From: an uncultured Thermomicrobiales bacterium
GTDB taxonomy: Bacteria; Chloroflexota; Chloroflexia; Thermomicrobiales; UBA6265
DNA length: 64,000 nucleotides
Reading direction: 5' to 3'
Assembly: GCA_902806335.1 (NCBI GenBank)
Contig: CADCWG010000068.1
Location: forward strand, 40,058 to 104,057
Under the pieces are notes generated by a model that worked only from the letters and a program-made list of their open reading frames with translations, ran no database searches and was not told the origin of the DNA. Positions 27,982 through 36,994 of the stretch are shown here, one piece after another; position 1 is the first letter of the stretch; each line of letters begins with the position of its first letter. A program made the position numbers and the translations under genes.

Positions 27982-28257
27982 CGCCGGCGGCGCCTCACGC
28001 CGCGGGTTGGGACGCTTCGACGCTGTCGGTCCCTGCCGGATCTCGCCGGTCGCACCGCCCCGGCACTGGTCGGCGCGGGAGGACCCCGATGGCCGTCACC
28101 ATCGTGCCATCGCGAGGCCCAGGTGGACCCCGGGCCGTGCTCCGCGGCACCACAGGGGGGCCGATGGGCGACTAGCCGTGCCGCAACCGGACCCGGGCCA
28201 GATCGCCCGCCGCCGGGTCCTGACATCGCGCCGAGTTAGACCCTGCCTAAACGGACT

Positions 28258-28401
28258 GCTGCTGATCGGCGGTGGTAACGAGGGGAGCCAGTGGCGGAAC
28301 CCGCCCAGGCAAGCCTCGACGCCAGTGGCTCACGCACGAGGCCGGCTCAGGCCGGCCGCGGACCGACCGGACGAGGCCCGGGCAGTCCTCCGGATGACGT
28401 G
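28258..28401 (+). repeat. Intergenic terminal-inverted-repeat element, copy D (diverged)
   Basis: Starts CTGATCGGCGGTGGTAACG, compared with CCGATCAGTGGTGGTACC in copy C. It continues TGGCTCACGCACGAGGCCGGCTCAGGCCGGCCGCGGACCGACCGGACGAGGCCCGGG and ends CCGGATGACGTGC. Block order and hairpins match the family. The rest of the 27.98-28.55 kb gap shows no gene. Confidence 0.55.
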
Positions 28402-28553
28402 CGATACCGGATCCAGCCAGTTGCCGCGGCATTCGCGCCCGCTCGCCCCGCCCAACCCGCTCGGCCCGGGTCGCCATCGCCCCCAAGACCGCTGACCCTG
28501 GGGTGCGCGCCGCGCGGGACCGGCCATCCCCGCGCCCCCGACCCCTCCCCCGC

Positions 28554-29264
28554 TCACCCGGACTCGGGGGATCCAGCGGGCGACGAGCGGACCTGGAGTT
28601 GGCTCGGTTGTCCCGCGGCGCGGCGGCGGTAGTGGTCGTCGAGGTTGGTGTGGTCGAAGATCGACCCGCCCCGGCCGACGGTCGCGAGGATCGCCGCCTC
28701 GCGGCGCTGCACCTCCTCGGCCGCCGGCACCAGGTCGGTGACCCGAGCCGCCGGAACGACGACGACCCCGTCGCCGTCCCCGAAGATGAGGTCTCCAGCC
28801 GCCACGACGACGCCGCCGACCGGGACCGTCGCGACGGCCCCCCGCGCGACATCGGTGGTGCCGGCGCGAGGTGTGGTGCCGCGGGCGTAGATCGGGAGCC
28901 GGGTCTCGCTCAGCCGGGCAGTGTCGCGGCAGTACCCATCGACGACGATCCCGGTCAGCCCGCGGCGCTCGGCTTCGGCGGCGAACAGCTCGCCGACGAC
29001 CGCCCGGTCCGACGCCGCCGCGATGAGCAGGGCCTCGCCGGCCTGGGCGTCCGCCAGCGCCCGCCAGACCTCCAGAAAGTCGAGGTCGCAGACGACGGGC
29101 CGGGCGACCCCGATCATCCGGCCTCCCCGCGAGACCCGGTGGATCGCGGGGTCCACGACGCCGATCGGCACGCCGGTGGCGGCTGCCGCGTCGCACAGCG
29201 ACGCGGCGTCCAATTCTTCGAGCCGCTCCCGGTACTCGGCGAACGGCATCGGCGCCATGGTCAT
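28554..29264 (-). CDS. RraA-like family protein
   Basis: 236 residues. The family core is seen in LDAASLCDAAAATGVPIGVVDPAI, RMIGVARPV, GELFAAEAERRGLTGIVVDGYCRDTARL (the active-site loop with Arg and Asp of aldolase-type members), PIYARGTTPRAG and DLIFGDGDGVVVVPAARV. Members are either RNase E regulators or HMG/CHA-type class II aldolases. Retained GxxxDG-R-D residues favour an aldolase-like or uncharacterised enzyme, since RNase E regulation is unlikely in this lineage. Start at 29264 has GGGAGGAGACG upstream. Confidence 0.85.
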   Translation of the reverse strand: MTMAPMPFAEYRERLEELDAASLCDAAAATGVPIGVVDPAIHRVSRGGRMIGVARPVVCDLDFLEVWRALADAQAGEALLIAAASDRAVVGELFAAEAERRGLTGIVVDGYCRDTARLSETRLPIYARGTTPRAGTTDVARGAVATVPVGGVVVAAGDLIFGDGDGVVVVPAARVTDLVPAAEEVQRREAAILATVGRGGSIFDHTNLDDHYRRRAAGQPSQLQVRSSPAGSPESG

Positions 29265-29720
29265 CGTCTCCTCCCACCTCCCGTTTGCCTGGCGTGCCGG
29301 TCCGGCCGTCTCCCGCGAGGCGCGGTTCGCCCCAAGGTGCGTCCCGACCGTCACGAGGATCTGCCGACGCGCCGCGCCGAGACCCAACGGGTTACCGGGC
29401 CCCGCAGATCGATTCGGTCACGGTGCAACGTCGTCAGAAGCGGTGCCCGACGTCAGCAATCGTTCCGGTTGGTCGCCCGCGGACCCGCGTTGACAGCCAC
29501 CGAACGGATAAGCGGTCCATCCGCCGCCGGTGTCGCCGCCCATCCCGTCAGGTGTTCGACAGGGCGACGGAGGTAGTGGTCTCACCAGTGGTCACGGGAC
29601 GATTGGCGTCGTGCCACTCGTCGTCACCTTGCGCCGGACCAGGACGGAGCGAGGCAAGTCTCGCCGGGCGGTCGACCGAGTCGTCCTGGGGCCAGAACCG
29701 CCCGTCGGGGCACCCGCTCG
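29265..29720. other. Gap between RraA-like and gamma-glutamyltransferase genes
   Basis: No convincing gene, repeat copy or terminator recognised. Frames here are either antisense continuations of neighbours or Arg/Ser-rich. Confidence 0.4.
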
Positions 29721-31385
29721 TCAGACGCCGAGGGCCACCCCCTCCGCCCGAGGGTCGGAGCCGCCGACCAGCGTGCCGTGCTCCGGGTCGCGGACGATGG
29801 CCTGGACCGCACCTCCGCCGGACCAGGGCGCCTGCCGCACCAGCCGGTGCCCCCGGGCCTCGAGGCCGGCGATCGTCTCGTCGCCGAGCCGGGACTCGAC
29901 CCGCAGCTCGAACGGGTTGGGCAGCGTCGACGGGTCGGTGCCCGGCCAGCTCGTCCAGCGCGGCTGCTCGATCGCGGCCTGGACGTCGAGCCCAGCGTCG
30001 AGGAGACCGACCAGGGTCTGCAAGTTCCACTGCGGCTGGCCGTCACCGCCCGGAGTGCCGCCGACCAGCACGGGGCGTCCGGCCGCGTCGGCGACGAGGT
30101 AGCAGTTGAGGGTGTGCATGGTCTTCTTGCCGGGGGCGTACACGTTCGGGTGACCGTCCTCCAGGCTGAAGCCGCGACCCGCCCGGTTGTTGAGCACCAC
30201 GCCGGTGTCGCCGGCGACCATGCCGCAGCCGAAGGCCGCGGAGACGGACTGGATCAGCGACACCATCATGCCCTGGCCGTCCACGACGCAGAGGTAGGTG
30301 GTGTCGCCGTCCTGGTGCTCGCCGGACGGCACGTCGGCGGCCGCCCGGTCGGGGTCGATCCGGCAGTACCTGGTCGCGGCCCACTCCGGCGAGAGGATCT
30401 TGTCCAGCGGGACGTCCCGGAAGGTCGGGTCGGCCGCGTAGGCGAGCCGGTCGGCGTAGGCGAGCTTCTTGGCCTCGACCAGGAGGTGGACGCCGGCGGC
30501 CGTGCCGACCCCGAGCGCGGCGAGGTCCGCGCGGGCCGCGATGTTGAGCGCCTCGAGCAGGATCAGCCCCTGCGTCGGCAGGCCGGTCTGGTAGACGGTG
30601 TGGCCGCGGTAGGTCGTCTTGATCGGCGCGGCGAGTTCGGTCCGGTGGTCGGCGAAGTCGCCAGGGGCGAGGGCACCACCGGCCTCGGCGATCGCCGCCG
30701 TCATCCGGCGGGCGATGTCGCCGCGGTAGAACGCGTCCGGCCCTCCCTGGGCGATCTCGCACAGGGTCCGGCCGAGGTCGGCCTGGACGAGCCGGGCGCC
30801 GGCGGGCGGCGGGCCCCCACCGGCGAGGAAGACGTCGCGAGACGCGGGGAACCCGCCGAGCAGCTCCGCGTTGTCGGCGATCGCCCCGGCCCCGAGCGGG
30901 GTGAGCGAGAAACCGTCGGCGGCGTGGGCGATCGCCGGTTCGGCGAGCTCGGCGAAGGGGCGGCTCCCCCACCGCTGGAGCATCGCGAAGTAGGCGTCGA
31001 CCATGCCCGGGACGGCGACGGCGAGGGGGCCGCGGTAGGGCATCCGGGTGCCGCCGTCCCCGGCGGCGCGCATCTGGGCGATCGTCGCGCCGCGCGGCGC
31101 GATGCCGCTGCCGAGGACCGAAACCGTCTCGCCGGTCCCGCCGTCGGCGCCGGGTGCATGGACGATCGCGAAGAGGTCGCCGCCGAGGCCGCACATCTCG
31201 GGCATCGTGACCGCGGCGGTGAGCGCCGCGGCGACGGCGGCGTCGACCGCGTTGCCCCCGCGCTGGAGCGCGTCCCGCCCGGCGGCGCTGATGAGCGGGT
31301 GGGCGCTGGCGACCATGCCGTCCCGGGCGAAGACCGGTGGCTGGCGGTGGGTGACCTCGTCGCCCGGGAACCCGATGGTCGGCAC
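29721..31385 (-). CDS. ggt: Gamma-glutamyltransferase family protein
   Basis: 554 residues of the N-terminal-nucleophile family that cleaves gamma-glutamyl bonds such as that of glutathione. Processing should occur before the Thr of GDTTYLCVVDGQGMMVSLIQSV, giving large and small subunits. NAVDAAVAAALTAAVTMPEMCGLGGDLFAIVH near the start and GGDGQPQWNLQTLVGLLD near the end are hallmark blocks. No signal peptide is visible, so it may be cytoplasmic and act on other acyl amides. I choose the GTG at 31385 with AGAGGAGAGG upstream; the 1024-codon track frame runs antisense through the next gene. Confidence 0.9.
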   Translation of the reverse strand: MPTIGFPGDEVTHRQPPVFARDGMVASAHPLISAAGRDALQRGGNAVDAAVAAALTAAVTMPEMCGLGGDLFAIVHAPGADGGTGETVSVLGSGIAPRGATIAQMRAAGDGGTRMPYRGPLAVAVPGMVDAYFAMLQRWGSRPFAELAEPAIAHAADGFSLTPLGAGAIADNAELLGGFPASRDVFLAGGGPPPAGARLVQADLGRTLCEIAQGGPDAFYRGDIARRMTAAIAEAGGALAPGDFADHRTELAAPIKTTYRGHTVYQTGLPTQGLILLEALNIAARADLAALGVGTAAGVHLLVEAKKLAYADRLAYAADPTFRDVPLDKILSPEWAATRYCRIDPDRAAADVPSGEHQDGDTTYLCVVDGQGMMVSLIQSVSAAFGCGMVAGDTGVVLNNRAGRGFSLEDGHPNVYAPGKKTMHTLNCYLVADAAGRPVLVGGTPGGDGQPQWNLQTLVGLLDAGLDVQAAIEQPRWTSWPGTDPSTLPNPFELRVESRLGDETIAGLEARGHRLVRQAPWSGGGAVQAIVRDPEHGTLVGGSDPRAEGVALGV

Positions 31386-31504
31386 GTCCCTCTCCTCTCG
31401 CTCGTCCCCGTCGGCGGACCGAGCACGCGCGTGCTCGGTCCGGCTCGGACGGCCTAGGGTACCGGGACCGGACGGACCCGGCCACCGGGGCCGCGTGGTT
31501 CGCC

Positions 31505-32512
31505 TCAGGCGGGGCGGAACCGGGCGGCGAGCCGGGCCGCCCATTCGCGGTTGGCGTCGATCGTTCGCCCCGCGAGGTGCGGCGTATGGACCACGTTGGG
31601 TCGCCCCAGCAGGGGGTCGTCGACGGGCAGCGGCTCGATGTCGAAGACGTCGGCGGCCAGGGCCAGCTCGTCCGCCGACACCCGCTCCCGCAGCGCCGCC
31701 ATGTCGCAGATCGCGGCCCGCGTGACGAGCACGACCAGACAGCCCCGGGGGAGGGCCTCGATGTACGGACGCGCCACGAGGCTGCGCGCCGTCTCGGTGA
31801 GCGGCAGCATCGGGGCGAAGATCTCGGCATCCGAGACCAGGCGGTCGAGGTGCCACTCCCGGCGGGTGCCCGCGCGGTGGAGACCGGGATCCGGGGCGTA
31901 CGGGTCCCAGGCCGCGGTGTCGGCCCCAAGCATCCGCGTGAAGCTGGCGTAGCGGCTGCCGATGTTGCCGGCGCCGACGACGCGCACCCGCTTGCCGGCC
32001 ACCGTGCCACTGGTGAAGCGCGGGTCGTCGCCGAACTGGATCCCACGTCCTCCGGGCCCGCCCTGGCCGATGGGGGGCGCATAGTCCCACTCGTCCAGGC
32101 CGTCCAGGATCGCGCGGTGCTTGTTCGGGATTCGGCGCAGACCGGCGATCGTCAGGCCGAGCGCGAACTCGGCCACCGACTGCCCCCAGTAGACTTCGTC
32201 CGCATGGCGGTGGAGCGTTACCCCGCGCGCCTCGACGGCGATCACCACCTCGGGTGTCGCCCGGTAGGCTACCGCCTCCCCCAGCGCGACGAACGGCGCC
32301 AGATCCTCCGGCCGGACGCGCACGCCGAGCGACACCAGGCGGGTCACCGCTTCGGGTTCGGCGAGGATCTCGGCGAGCGGCCGCTCGTCGCCGTTGCTGA
32401 GGCGGACGAATCGGAGGTCCTCCTGACCCGCCCAGAGGGCACGGAGGTGGTCCGCCGCGAACGGCCATTCGGCGTCGAAGTCGGGGTGCACCACGATCGC
32501 GCTCGACGGCAT
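31505..32512 (-). CDS. D-isomer-specific 2-hydroxyacid dehydrogenase family protein
   Basis: 335 residues, NAD(P)-dependent. The nucleotide-binding motif is RVVGAGNIGSRYASFTRML. The catalytic Arg is in VTRAAICDMAAL, Glu in DVFDIEPLPVDDPLL, and His in VVHTPHLAGRT, so the triad is intact. Overall it resembles phosphoglycerate/glyoxylate reductase relatives rather than SerA, lacking the C-terminal regulatory domains. The substrate is unknown. It lies upstream of the gamma-glutamyltransferase gene in the same direction, 119 bases apart. Confidence 0.87.
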   Translation of the reverse strand: MPSSAIVVHPDFDAEWPFAADHLRALWAGQEDLRFVRLSNGDERPLAEILAEPEAVTRLVSLGVRVRPEDLAPFVALGEAVAYRATPEVVIAVEARGVTLHRHADEVYWGQSVAEFALGLTIAGLRRIPNKHRAILDGLDEWDYAPPIGQGGPGGRGIQFGDDPRFTSGTVAGKRVRVVGAGNIGSRYASFTRMLGADTAAWDPYAPDPGLHRAGTRREWHLDRLVSDAEIFAPMLPLTETARSLVARPYIEALPRGCLVVLVTRAAICDMAALRERVSADELALAADVFDIEPLPVDDPLLGRPNVVHTPHLAGRTIDANREWAARLAARFRPA

Positions 32513-32698
32513 CGGTTCTCCGGTGGGTGGCCCTGGGTCCGGGGTGGCCGTTACCTACCCCCCCGGATGCCGCTATGGTATGTCGGCATCGCGCCGAAGG
32601 GGCCCTGTCGCCGACGCCCAGGTGCACCCGCCCCGACCGATCGCGCCTCCGACGCCCTGGCGGGACCTCGCCGCCGGCGAGACGCCCGAGGAGGACCC

Positions 32699-33424
32699 GT
32701 GGTCCGGGATCCGCACATCGCCGCCGAGTTTCGCCGCCTGCGCGCCGTGGCCCGGGAGATCGGACCGCTACGGGAGGAGCGATTGGCGTTGCCACGGGAC
32801 GGACGAGCCTACGCGATCCTGCGGCCCGCCGACACCGACCTGCTGCTGGACCGATCGGCGGCCGACCCCGAGCAGAACCTGCCGTACTGGGCGGAGATCT
32901 GGCCCAGCGGGATCGCCCTGGCCGATGCCCTGATTCGGCGTCCGGAGGAGGTGCGGGGGAAGCCCGCCCTGGAGATCGGCAGCGGGCTCGGGGTGACCGC
33001 GACCGCGGCGCTGGAAGCCGGCGCTGACCTCCACGTCGCCGACTACTCGCCGGAGTCCCTGCTCCTCTGCCGTCTCAACGCCCTCCGCAACGCGGGTCGC
33101 CAGCCGGGAGCGCTGCAGGTGAACTGGCGCCGGCCGGGGTGGCCCCTCTTCCGGCTGGCGGGGGGCGGGTTCCCGGTGGTGCTGGCGGCGGACGTCCTCT
33201 ACGAGGGGCGGGACGCGGCGCCGCTGCTCGACCTCGTCGGGCGCCTGGTCGCGCCGGGCGGTCTCTTCTGGCTCGCGGAGCCGGGCCGCCCGGTGGCGGG
33301 GCGCTTCCTCGCCGCCGCCCGCGACGCCGGCTGGCTGGGCGAGACGGAGACCCACGACGGCCCCTGGCCCGACCCCAAGGACAAGGGGGTCGTCGTCAGC
33401 GTCCACATGCTGCGCCGGCGATGA
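32699..33424 (+). CDS. Class I SAM-dependent methyltransferase (METTL21/Nnt1-like)
   Basis: 241 residues. The SAM-binding motif I is ALEIGSGLGVTATAALEAGADLHVADYSPESL, and PVVLAADVLYEGRDAAPLLDLV supplies the motif IV region. LPYWAEIWPSGIALADAL upstream is typical of the METTL21-like protein-lysine methyltransferase group, which is often annotated as nicotinamide N-methylase. The GTG at 32699 follows GAGGAGGACCC; the track frame begins far upstream in antisense of the dehydrogenase gene. The target molecule is unknown. Confidence 0.85.
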   Translation: MVRDPHIAAEFRRLRAVAREIGPLREERLALPRDGRAYAILRPADTDLLLDRSAADPEQNLPYWAEIWPSGIALADALIRRPEEVRGKPALEIGSGLGVTATAALEAGADLHVADYSPESLLLCRLNALRNAGRQPGALQVNWRRPGWPLFRLAGGGFPVVLAADVLYEGRDAAPLLDLVGRLVAPGGLFWLAEPGRPVAGRFLAAARDAGWLGETETHDGPWPDPKDKGVVVSVHMLRRR

Positions 33425-33771
33425 GCGTGGCCGGTGCCCTCTCACGATCGGCGTTGCCCGAGGTCAGCCCCGCCGAAGTGCGAGGAGGACCGGCGCCGCC
33501 CGGCGACGGCCACCGTCCGACGCAACGATGGGCTCCTCCGTCGACGGTGGCCCGACCGACGGTGGACCATGACGCCGTCCCGAGGCGGTGCCGCGGGCCG
33601 GCGCGGCGTGTAGGATGTGCCGGCGCTGGCCAGGCGGGGGGCGAACCTGCTCCCGGCGACTACCCAGCCACCGGGACGGGCCGCGACCGAAGGTCGCTGA
33701 CGGCACCACGGTTCATGTCGTCTTCCGTTGGACGCCGGCCCCCGGAGCCGGCCGGAGAGGAGCCCGATTCG
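33425..33771. other. Gap before the HAD hydrolase gene
   Basis: No convincing gene. GGCGAACCTGCTCCCGGCGACTACCCAGCCACCGGG near 33640-33680 resembles the end of repeat copy F at 39550-39633 and may be a decayed repeat. Confidence 0.35.
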
Positions 33772-34443
33772 ATGTCGGATGCGTCGTCGCCCGGGCGGGC
33801 AGCCGCGATCTTCGACTGTGACGGGCTCCTCCTCGACACCGAGACCTGCTGGACGTTCGCCGAGCGGGCCCTCTTCGCGCGCTACGGGCAGAGCTTCGGT
33901 CCGGCCGAGAAGCAGGCGATGGTCGGGATTGCCCTCGGCGCGTCGGGTCGGGTGCTGGAGCGGCTGCTCGACCAGCCCGGCCGCGCCGAGGAGCTCGGAC
34001 TCGAGCTGCTCGATCTGGTCCGGGTGGAACTCCTCCGTGGCGCGTCGCCCATGCCCGGCGCGGCCGAGTTGGTCCGGGCGTTGCGGGGCAACCGGCCCAT
34101 CGGCGTGGCGTCCAACTCGATCCGGGAGCTGCTGACCGGCATGCTCGAGAACGCGGGGCTGGCCGACGCGTTCGGTGCGGTGGTGGCCGGGGACGATGTG
34201 GTGAACCCGAAGCCGGCGCCGGACATGTATCTCCGGGCCTGCGAGCTGCTCGGGGTGGCGCCCGCGGACGCCGTCGCGCTCGAGGACTCGCCGACCGGCG
34301 CGGCCGCCGCTCGGGCCGCGGGCCTCTACGTGATCGGTGTCCCCTCGCTCCCCGAGACCGTGCTCGAGGCGGACCTCGTCACGTCCTCGCTGCGCGACCC
34401 GCGGGTCTGGGCGGCCCTCGGCGTGGAGCCCGTCGCTGACTGA
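33772..34443 (+). CDS. HAD-superfamily hydrolase (beta-phosphoglucomutase/phosphatase-like)
   Basis: 223 residues. Motif I is AIFDCDGLLLDTE (Asp15 nucleophile, Asp17 acid/base), motif II IGVASNS, motif III Lys in NPKPAPDMY, and motif IV ALEDSPTGAAAA. A helical cap lies between motifs I and II, as in subfamily IA phosphatases and beta-phosphoglucomutases. The ATG at 33772 has GAGAGGAG upstream; a Met at 33715 is possible. Substrate is not predictable. Confidence 0.88.
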   Translation: MSDASSPGRAAAIFDCDGLLLDTETCWTFAERALFARYGQSFGPAEKQAMVGIALGASGRVLERLLDQPGRAEELGLELLDLVRVELLRGASPMPGAAELVRALRGNRPIGVASNSIRELLTGMLENAGLADAFGAVVAGDDVVNPKPAPDMYLRACELLGVAPADAVALEDSPTGAAAARAAGLYVIGVPSLPETVLEADLVTSSLRDPRVWAALGVEPVAD

Positions 34444-34529
34444 CCGCACGGCACCGCGGGAGGCGGTGATCGCCTCCCACTGGACCCGTCACTTCGGTGC
34501 TGGGCTGAGCGGGCGAGGTTGGCCGCGCC

Positions 34530-34622
34530 CGCCCGAGGCCAGCGCCCCGGCGCGGAGCCGGCTCGGGCCGGCCGCCGACCCGCCGGGCGAAGCCCCTGGC
34601 GACCACCCGGATCCCGAGATCG
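34530..34622 (+). repeat. Intergenic repeat element, copy E (core only)
   Basis: GCGCGGAGCCGGCTCGGGCCGGCCGCCGACCCGCCGGGCGAAGCCCCTGGCGACCACCCGGATCCCGAGAT carries both hairpins and the CACCCGGATCCCG end of the family. The left end is not clear. It lies in the gap between the HAD gene and the ABC ATPase gene. Confidence 0.6.
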
Positions 34623-34772
34623 GCGACCAACCGGACCCCGAGAACGGTCGGCTCCTGGGTCGACCCCGTGGACCAGCGCCGGGGCCATGAGCCCGCTCGG
34701 GTCGCTGGGCTGGACCGGCGCGGTGCTACAGGCGTGGCGGGCCACGCGGTGACACCGCCGCGGCCCCGGTGC

Positions 34773-34778
34773 TACGCT
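34773..34778 (+). promoter_or_regulatory. -10-like TACGCT seven bases before the ABC ATPase ATG
   Basis: TACGCT is separated from the ATG by GGCGGTC, with no Shine-Dalgarno sequence, which suggests a leaderless transcript. No clear -35. Confidence 0.3.
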
Positions 34779-34785
34779 GGCGGTC

Positions 34786-35850
34786 ATGGGCAAGCCAGCG
34801 TCCCGCGTCGCCGTAGCCCGCCCGCCGGCGGAGGTCACCATCCCCGATCCCGTCGTCGAGACGGTCGGCCTCTCGAAGCGCTACGGCGGATTCGCGGCGC
34901 TGACCGACCTCGACCTTGCCGTCGCCCCCGGTCAGATCTACGGCTTCCTCGGCCCGAACGGCGCCGGTAAGACGACCGCGATCCGGATCCTGCTCGGCTT
35001 CGCCCGAGCGACGTCCGGTCGGGCGCGCCTCCAGGGGCACGACTGCTGGCGTGACGGCGTCGCCGCCCGCCGGGACCTGGGCTACCTGGTCGCCCCGGAC
35101 GCGCTCTACCCGGACATGACCGGCACGGCGCAGCTCGACTACGCCGCGAAACTCTCCCGCCGGCCGCCGGTCCTGCGTGATCGCTTCCTGGACGCCCTGG
35201 AGTTGCCGCGGAGCGTGCTCGGCCGGCGGCTCGGGACCTACTCGAAGGGGATGCGGCAGAAGCTGGCGCTGGTCGCGGCTTTCCAGCACGACCCGGCCCT
35301 GCTGATCCTCGACGAGCCGACCGACGGGCTCGATCCCCTGATCCAGCGCGCCTTCGAGGAGTTGCTCGGCGAGCTGCGGAACCGCGGCCGCACGGTCTTC
35401 ATGTCCTCCCACGATCTGGGCGAGGTGGAGCGCGTCTGCGAGCGGGTCGCGGTCGTCCGCGGCGGCCGCCGGATCGCCGAGGGTACCGTCGCCGAGCTGA
35501 CCCGGCTTCGCCGCCGGACGGCCGAGGTCGTGTTCGCCGAGGGCGTGCCTGAGGGGCTCGACCGGATCCCCCACGCGGCCGTGCTCGAGCGGGACGGCAG
35601 CCGTGTCCGGCTCGGGATCGAGGGCGAGCTCAACCCCCTGCTGCGGTTCCTGGCCGACCATCCGGTGGCCGACCTGGTGCTCGCCACGCCCAAGCTGGAA
35701 GACGTCTTCATGGCCTTCTACGACCGGGACAGCCCCGATCCCATCGACGTCACGACCCCCGCCGACGCACCCGGCCCGGCCAACAGCGGGGCCGCCGGGA
35801 GCGGGCGCCACGTCGGCGCCTCCGACCGGACGCGGGCGACTGGCCGGTGA
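34786..35850 (+). CDS. ABC transporter ATP-binding protein (ABC-2 exporter type)
   Basis: 354 residues. Walker A is GPNGAGKTT, the ABC signature reads TYSKGMRQKLALVAAF, Walker B is LLILDEPTDGLDP, and the switch His is in MSSHDLGEVERV. The C-terminal ~100 residues include the accessory domain of the CcmA/YxlF-like exporter group and end in a Pro/Ala-rich tail. The permease gene overlaps by four bases (GTGA), forming a two-gene exporter unit. Cargo is unknown; such pairs export drugs, lantibiotics or lipids. Confidence 0.92.
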   Translation: MGKPASRVAVARPPAEVTIPDPVVETVGLSKRYGGFAALTDLDLAVAPGQIYGFLGPNGAGKTTAIRILLGFARATSGRARLQGHDCWRDGVAARRDLGYLVAPDALYPDMTGTAQLDYAAKLSRRPPVLRDRFLDALELPRSVLGRRLGTYSKGMRQKLALVAAFQHDPALLILDEPTDGLDPLIQRAFEELLGELRNRGRTVFMSSHDLGEVERVCERVAVVRGGRRIAEGTVAELTRLRRRTAEVVFAEGVPEGLDRIPHAAVLERDGSRVRLGIEGELNPLLRFLADHPVADLVLATPKLEDVFMAFYDRDSPDPIDVTTPADAPGPANSGAAGSGRHVGASDRTRATGR

Positions 35851-36665
35851 CCACCGCGATCCTCGTGCGCCGTCTCCTCGGGCGAGGCATTGCCGGGTCG
35901 CTGATGCTGCTGCTGGCGGTCGCGCTGTTCGAGCTCGTCTTCCCGCCGGTGGCCGATGCCTTCGGCGGCGAAGCCGGATTGGAGCGCCTCGTCGACCAAC
36001 TGCCGCCGCTCGCGCAGACCCTGATCCAGGCGCAGTCGGGCCTGCTCGGCATCACCAGCCTCGCGGGGTACCTGTCGACCGGCTACACGCACCCGCTCTA
36101 CCTCACGCTCGCCTCGGCGACGCTGGTCGGCTTCGCGGCGCGGAGCCTGGCCGGCGAGATGGAGCGCGGCACGATCCAGCTGGCGCTGGCGCGCCCTGTC
36201 TCCCGGTGGCGGGTCTACGGGGCCAGGGTGATCGGCGTCGCGGCCTTCGCGCTCGCGCTGTCCGTCGCCGGCCCGCTCGGGATGACGGTCGGGATGCTGA
36301 TCGCGCGGCCCGACGGCGAGCTGCACTACGACCACCTTCCGCAGCTCGGGCTGACCACGCTCGCGCTCTTCTGGGCGATCGGCGGCGTGACCCTCTTTGG
36401 CTCGGCGGCGGCGAGCACGACCGGGCGGGTGGTCGCCTGGGCGATCGCCGGGCTGGTCGCCTCCTACTTCGTCGACTTCTTCGCCGCGATCTGGTCGGCC
36501 CTGGAGCCCTTCGAACCGCTGAGCATCTTCGGCTACTACGACCCGGCCTCGGCGCTGGTCCGGGGCACGGTGCCGGTCGAGAACGTGGTGGTGCTCGGCG
36601 TCACCGGCGCCGTCGGCGCCCTTGCTGGGCTGGCGGTGTTCGTCCGTCGCGACCTGCCGACCTGA
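35847..36665 (+). CDS. ABC-2 type transporter permease
   Basis: 272 residues with about six membrane helices, beginning VRRLLGRGIAGSLMLLLAVALFELVFPPVADAF. The segment LAGEMERGTIQLALARPVSRWRVYGARVIGVAAFAL is the coupling region typical of ABC-2 permeases with its GTIQxxLARPVSRW motif. The GTG start overlaps the ATPase stop. It would form the export channel for the ATPase upstream. Nothing indicates the substrate. Confidence 0.88.
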   Translation: MTTAILVRRLLGRGIAGSLMLLLAVALFELVFPPVADAFGGEAGLERLVDQLPPLAQTLIQAQSGLLGITSLAGYLSTGYTHPLYLTLASATLVGFAARSLAGEMERGTIQLALARPVSRWRVYGARVIGVAAFALALSVAGPLGMTVGMLIARPDGELHYDHLPQLGLTTLALFWAIGGVTLFGSAAASTTGRVVAWAIAGLVASYFVDFFAAIWSALEPFEPLSIFGYYDPASALVRGTVPVENVVVLGVTGAVGALAGLAVFVRRDLPT

Positions 36666-36841
36666 CCGACCGCCGGGCGCCCGGCGGGAGACGGGGCTCC
36701 GGCGCGGCCGGCGACTGCCGCCGTCATGAGATCGTCGCGATCGGGCCACGCGGTCGCACGGCGGCCTCTCGGCTGGCGCGCTCGCGGCCGAGCAACTGGC
36801 CCGTCTCCCGCTGGCGTTCTGGTTGGTCCCGGAGGCCACTC

Positions 36842-36994
36842 ATACGGTATTCGGTTGGACGGTGGTTGAAGTGGTATCGGGGGCGGGCGCTGGCCGGGCC
36901 TGCCCGGGGGAAGTCCCGGGCGCAGGGACGAGGCCGGCTCAAGCCGGCCGCGGACCGGCGGGCCAAAGCCCGGGTGATCACCCGGATTCCGTAT
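36842..36994 (+). repeat. Intergenic terminal-inverted-repeat element, copy B (best-preserved ends)
   Basis: 153 bases. Left end ATACGGTATTCGG and right end CCGGATTCCGTAT are inverted repeats (11 of 13 match). Internally come GGACGGTGGTTGAAGTGGTATCGGGGG, CCCGGG-GGAAGT-CCCGGG, then CAGGGACGAGGCCGGCTcaaGCCGGCCGCGG and GGGCCAAAGCCCGGGTGATCACCC. No open frame. The rest of the 36.67-37.53 kb gap has no gene; 37.0-37.21 kb holds decayed pieces of the same family, including one ending GGAGGCCGTATGA. Confidence 0.75.

Noticed and set aside
29721-32795. 1024-codon minus-strand frame as one fused protein
   Set aside because: The upstream 470 codons are out-of-register antisense and Arg/Pro-rich across the dehydrogenase gene; the real gamma-glutamyltransferase starts at GTG 31385 with a good ribosome site.
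31577-33424. 615-codon frame as a fused methyltransferase
   Set aside because: Its first 370 codons are antisense of the hydroxyacid dehydrogenase; the methyltransferase begins at GTG 32699.
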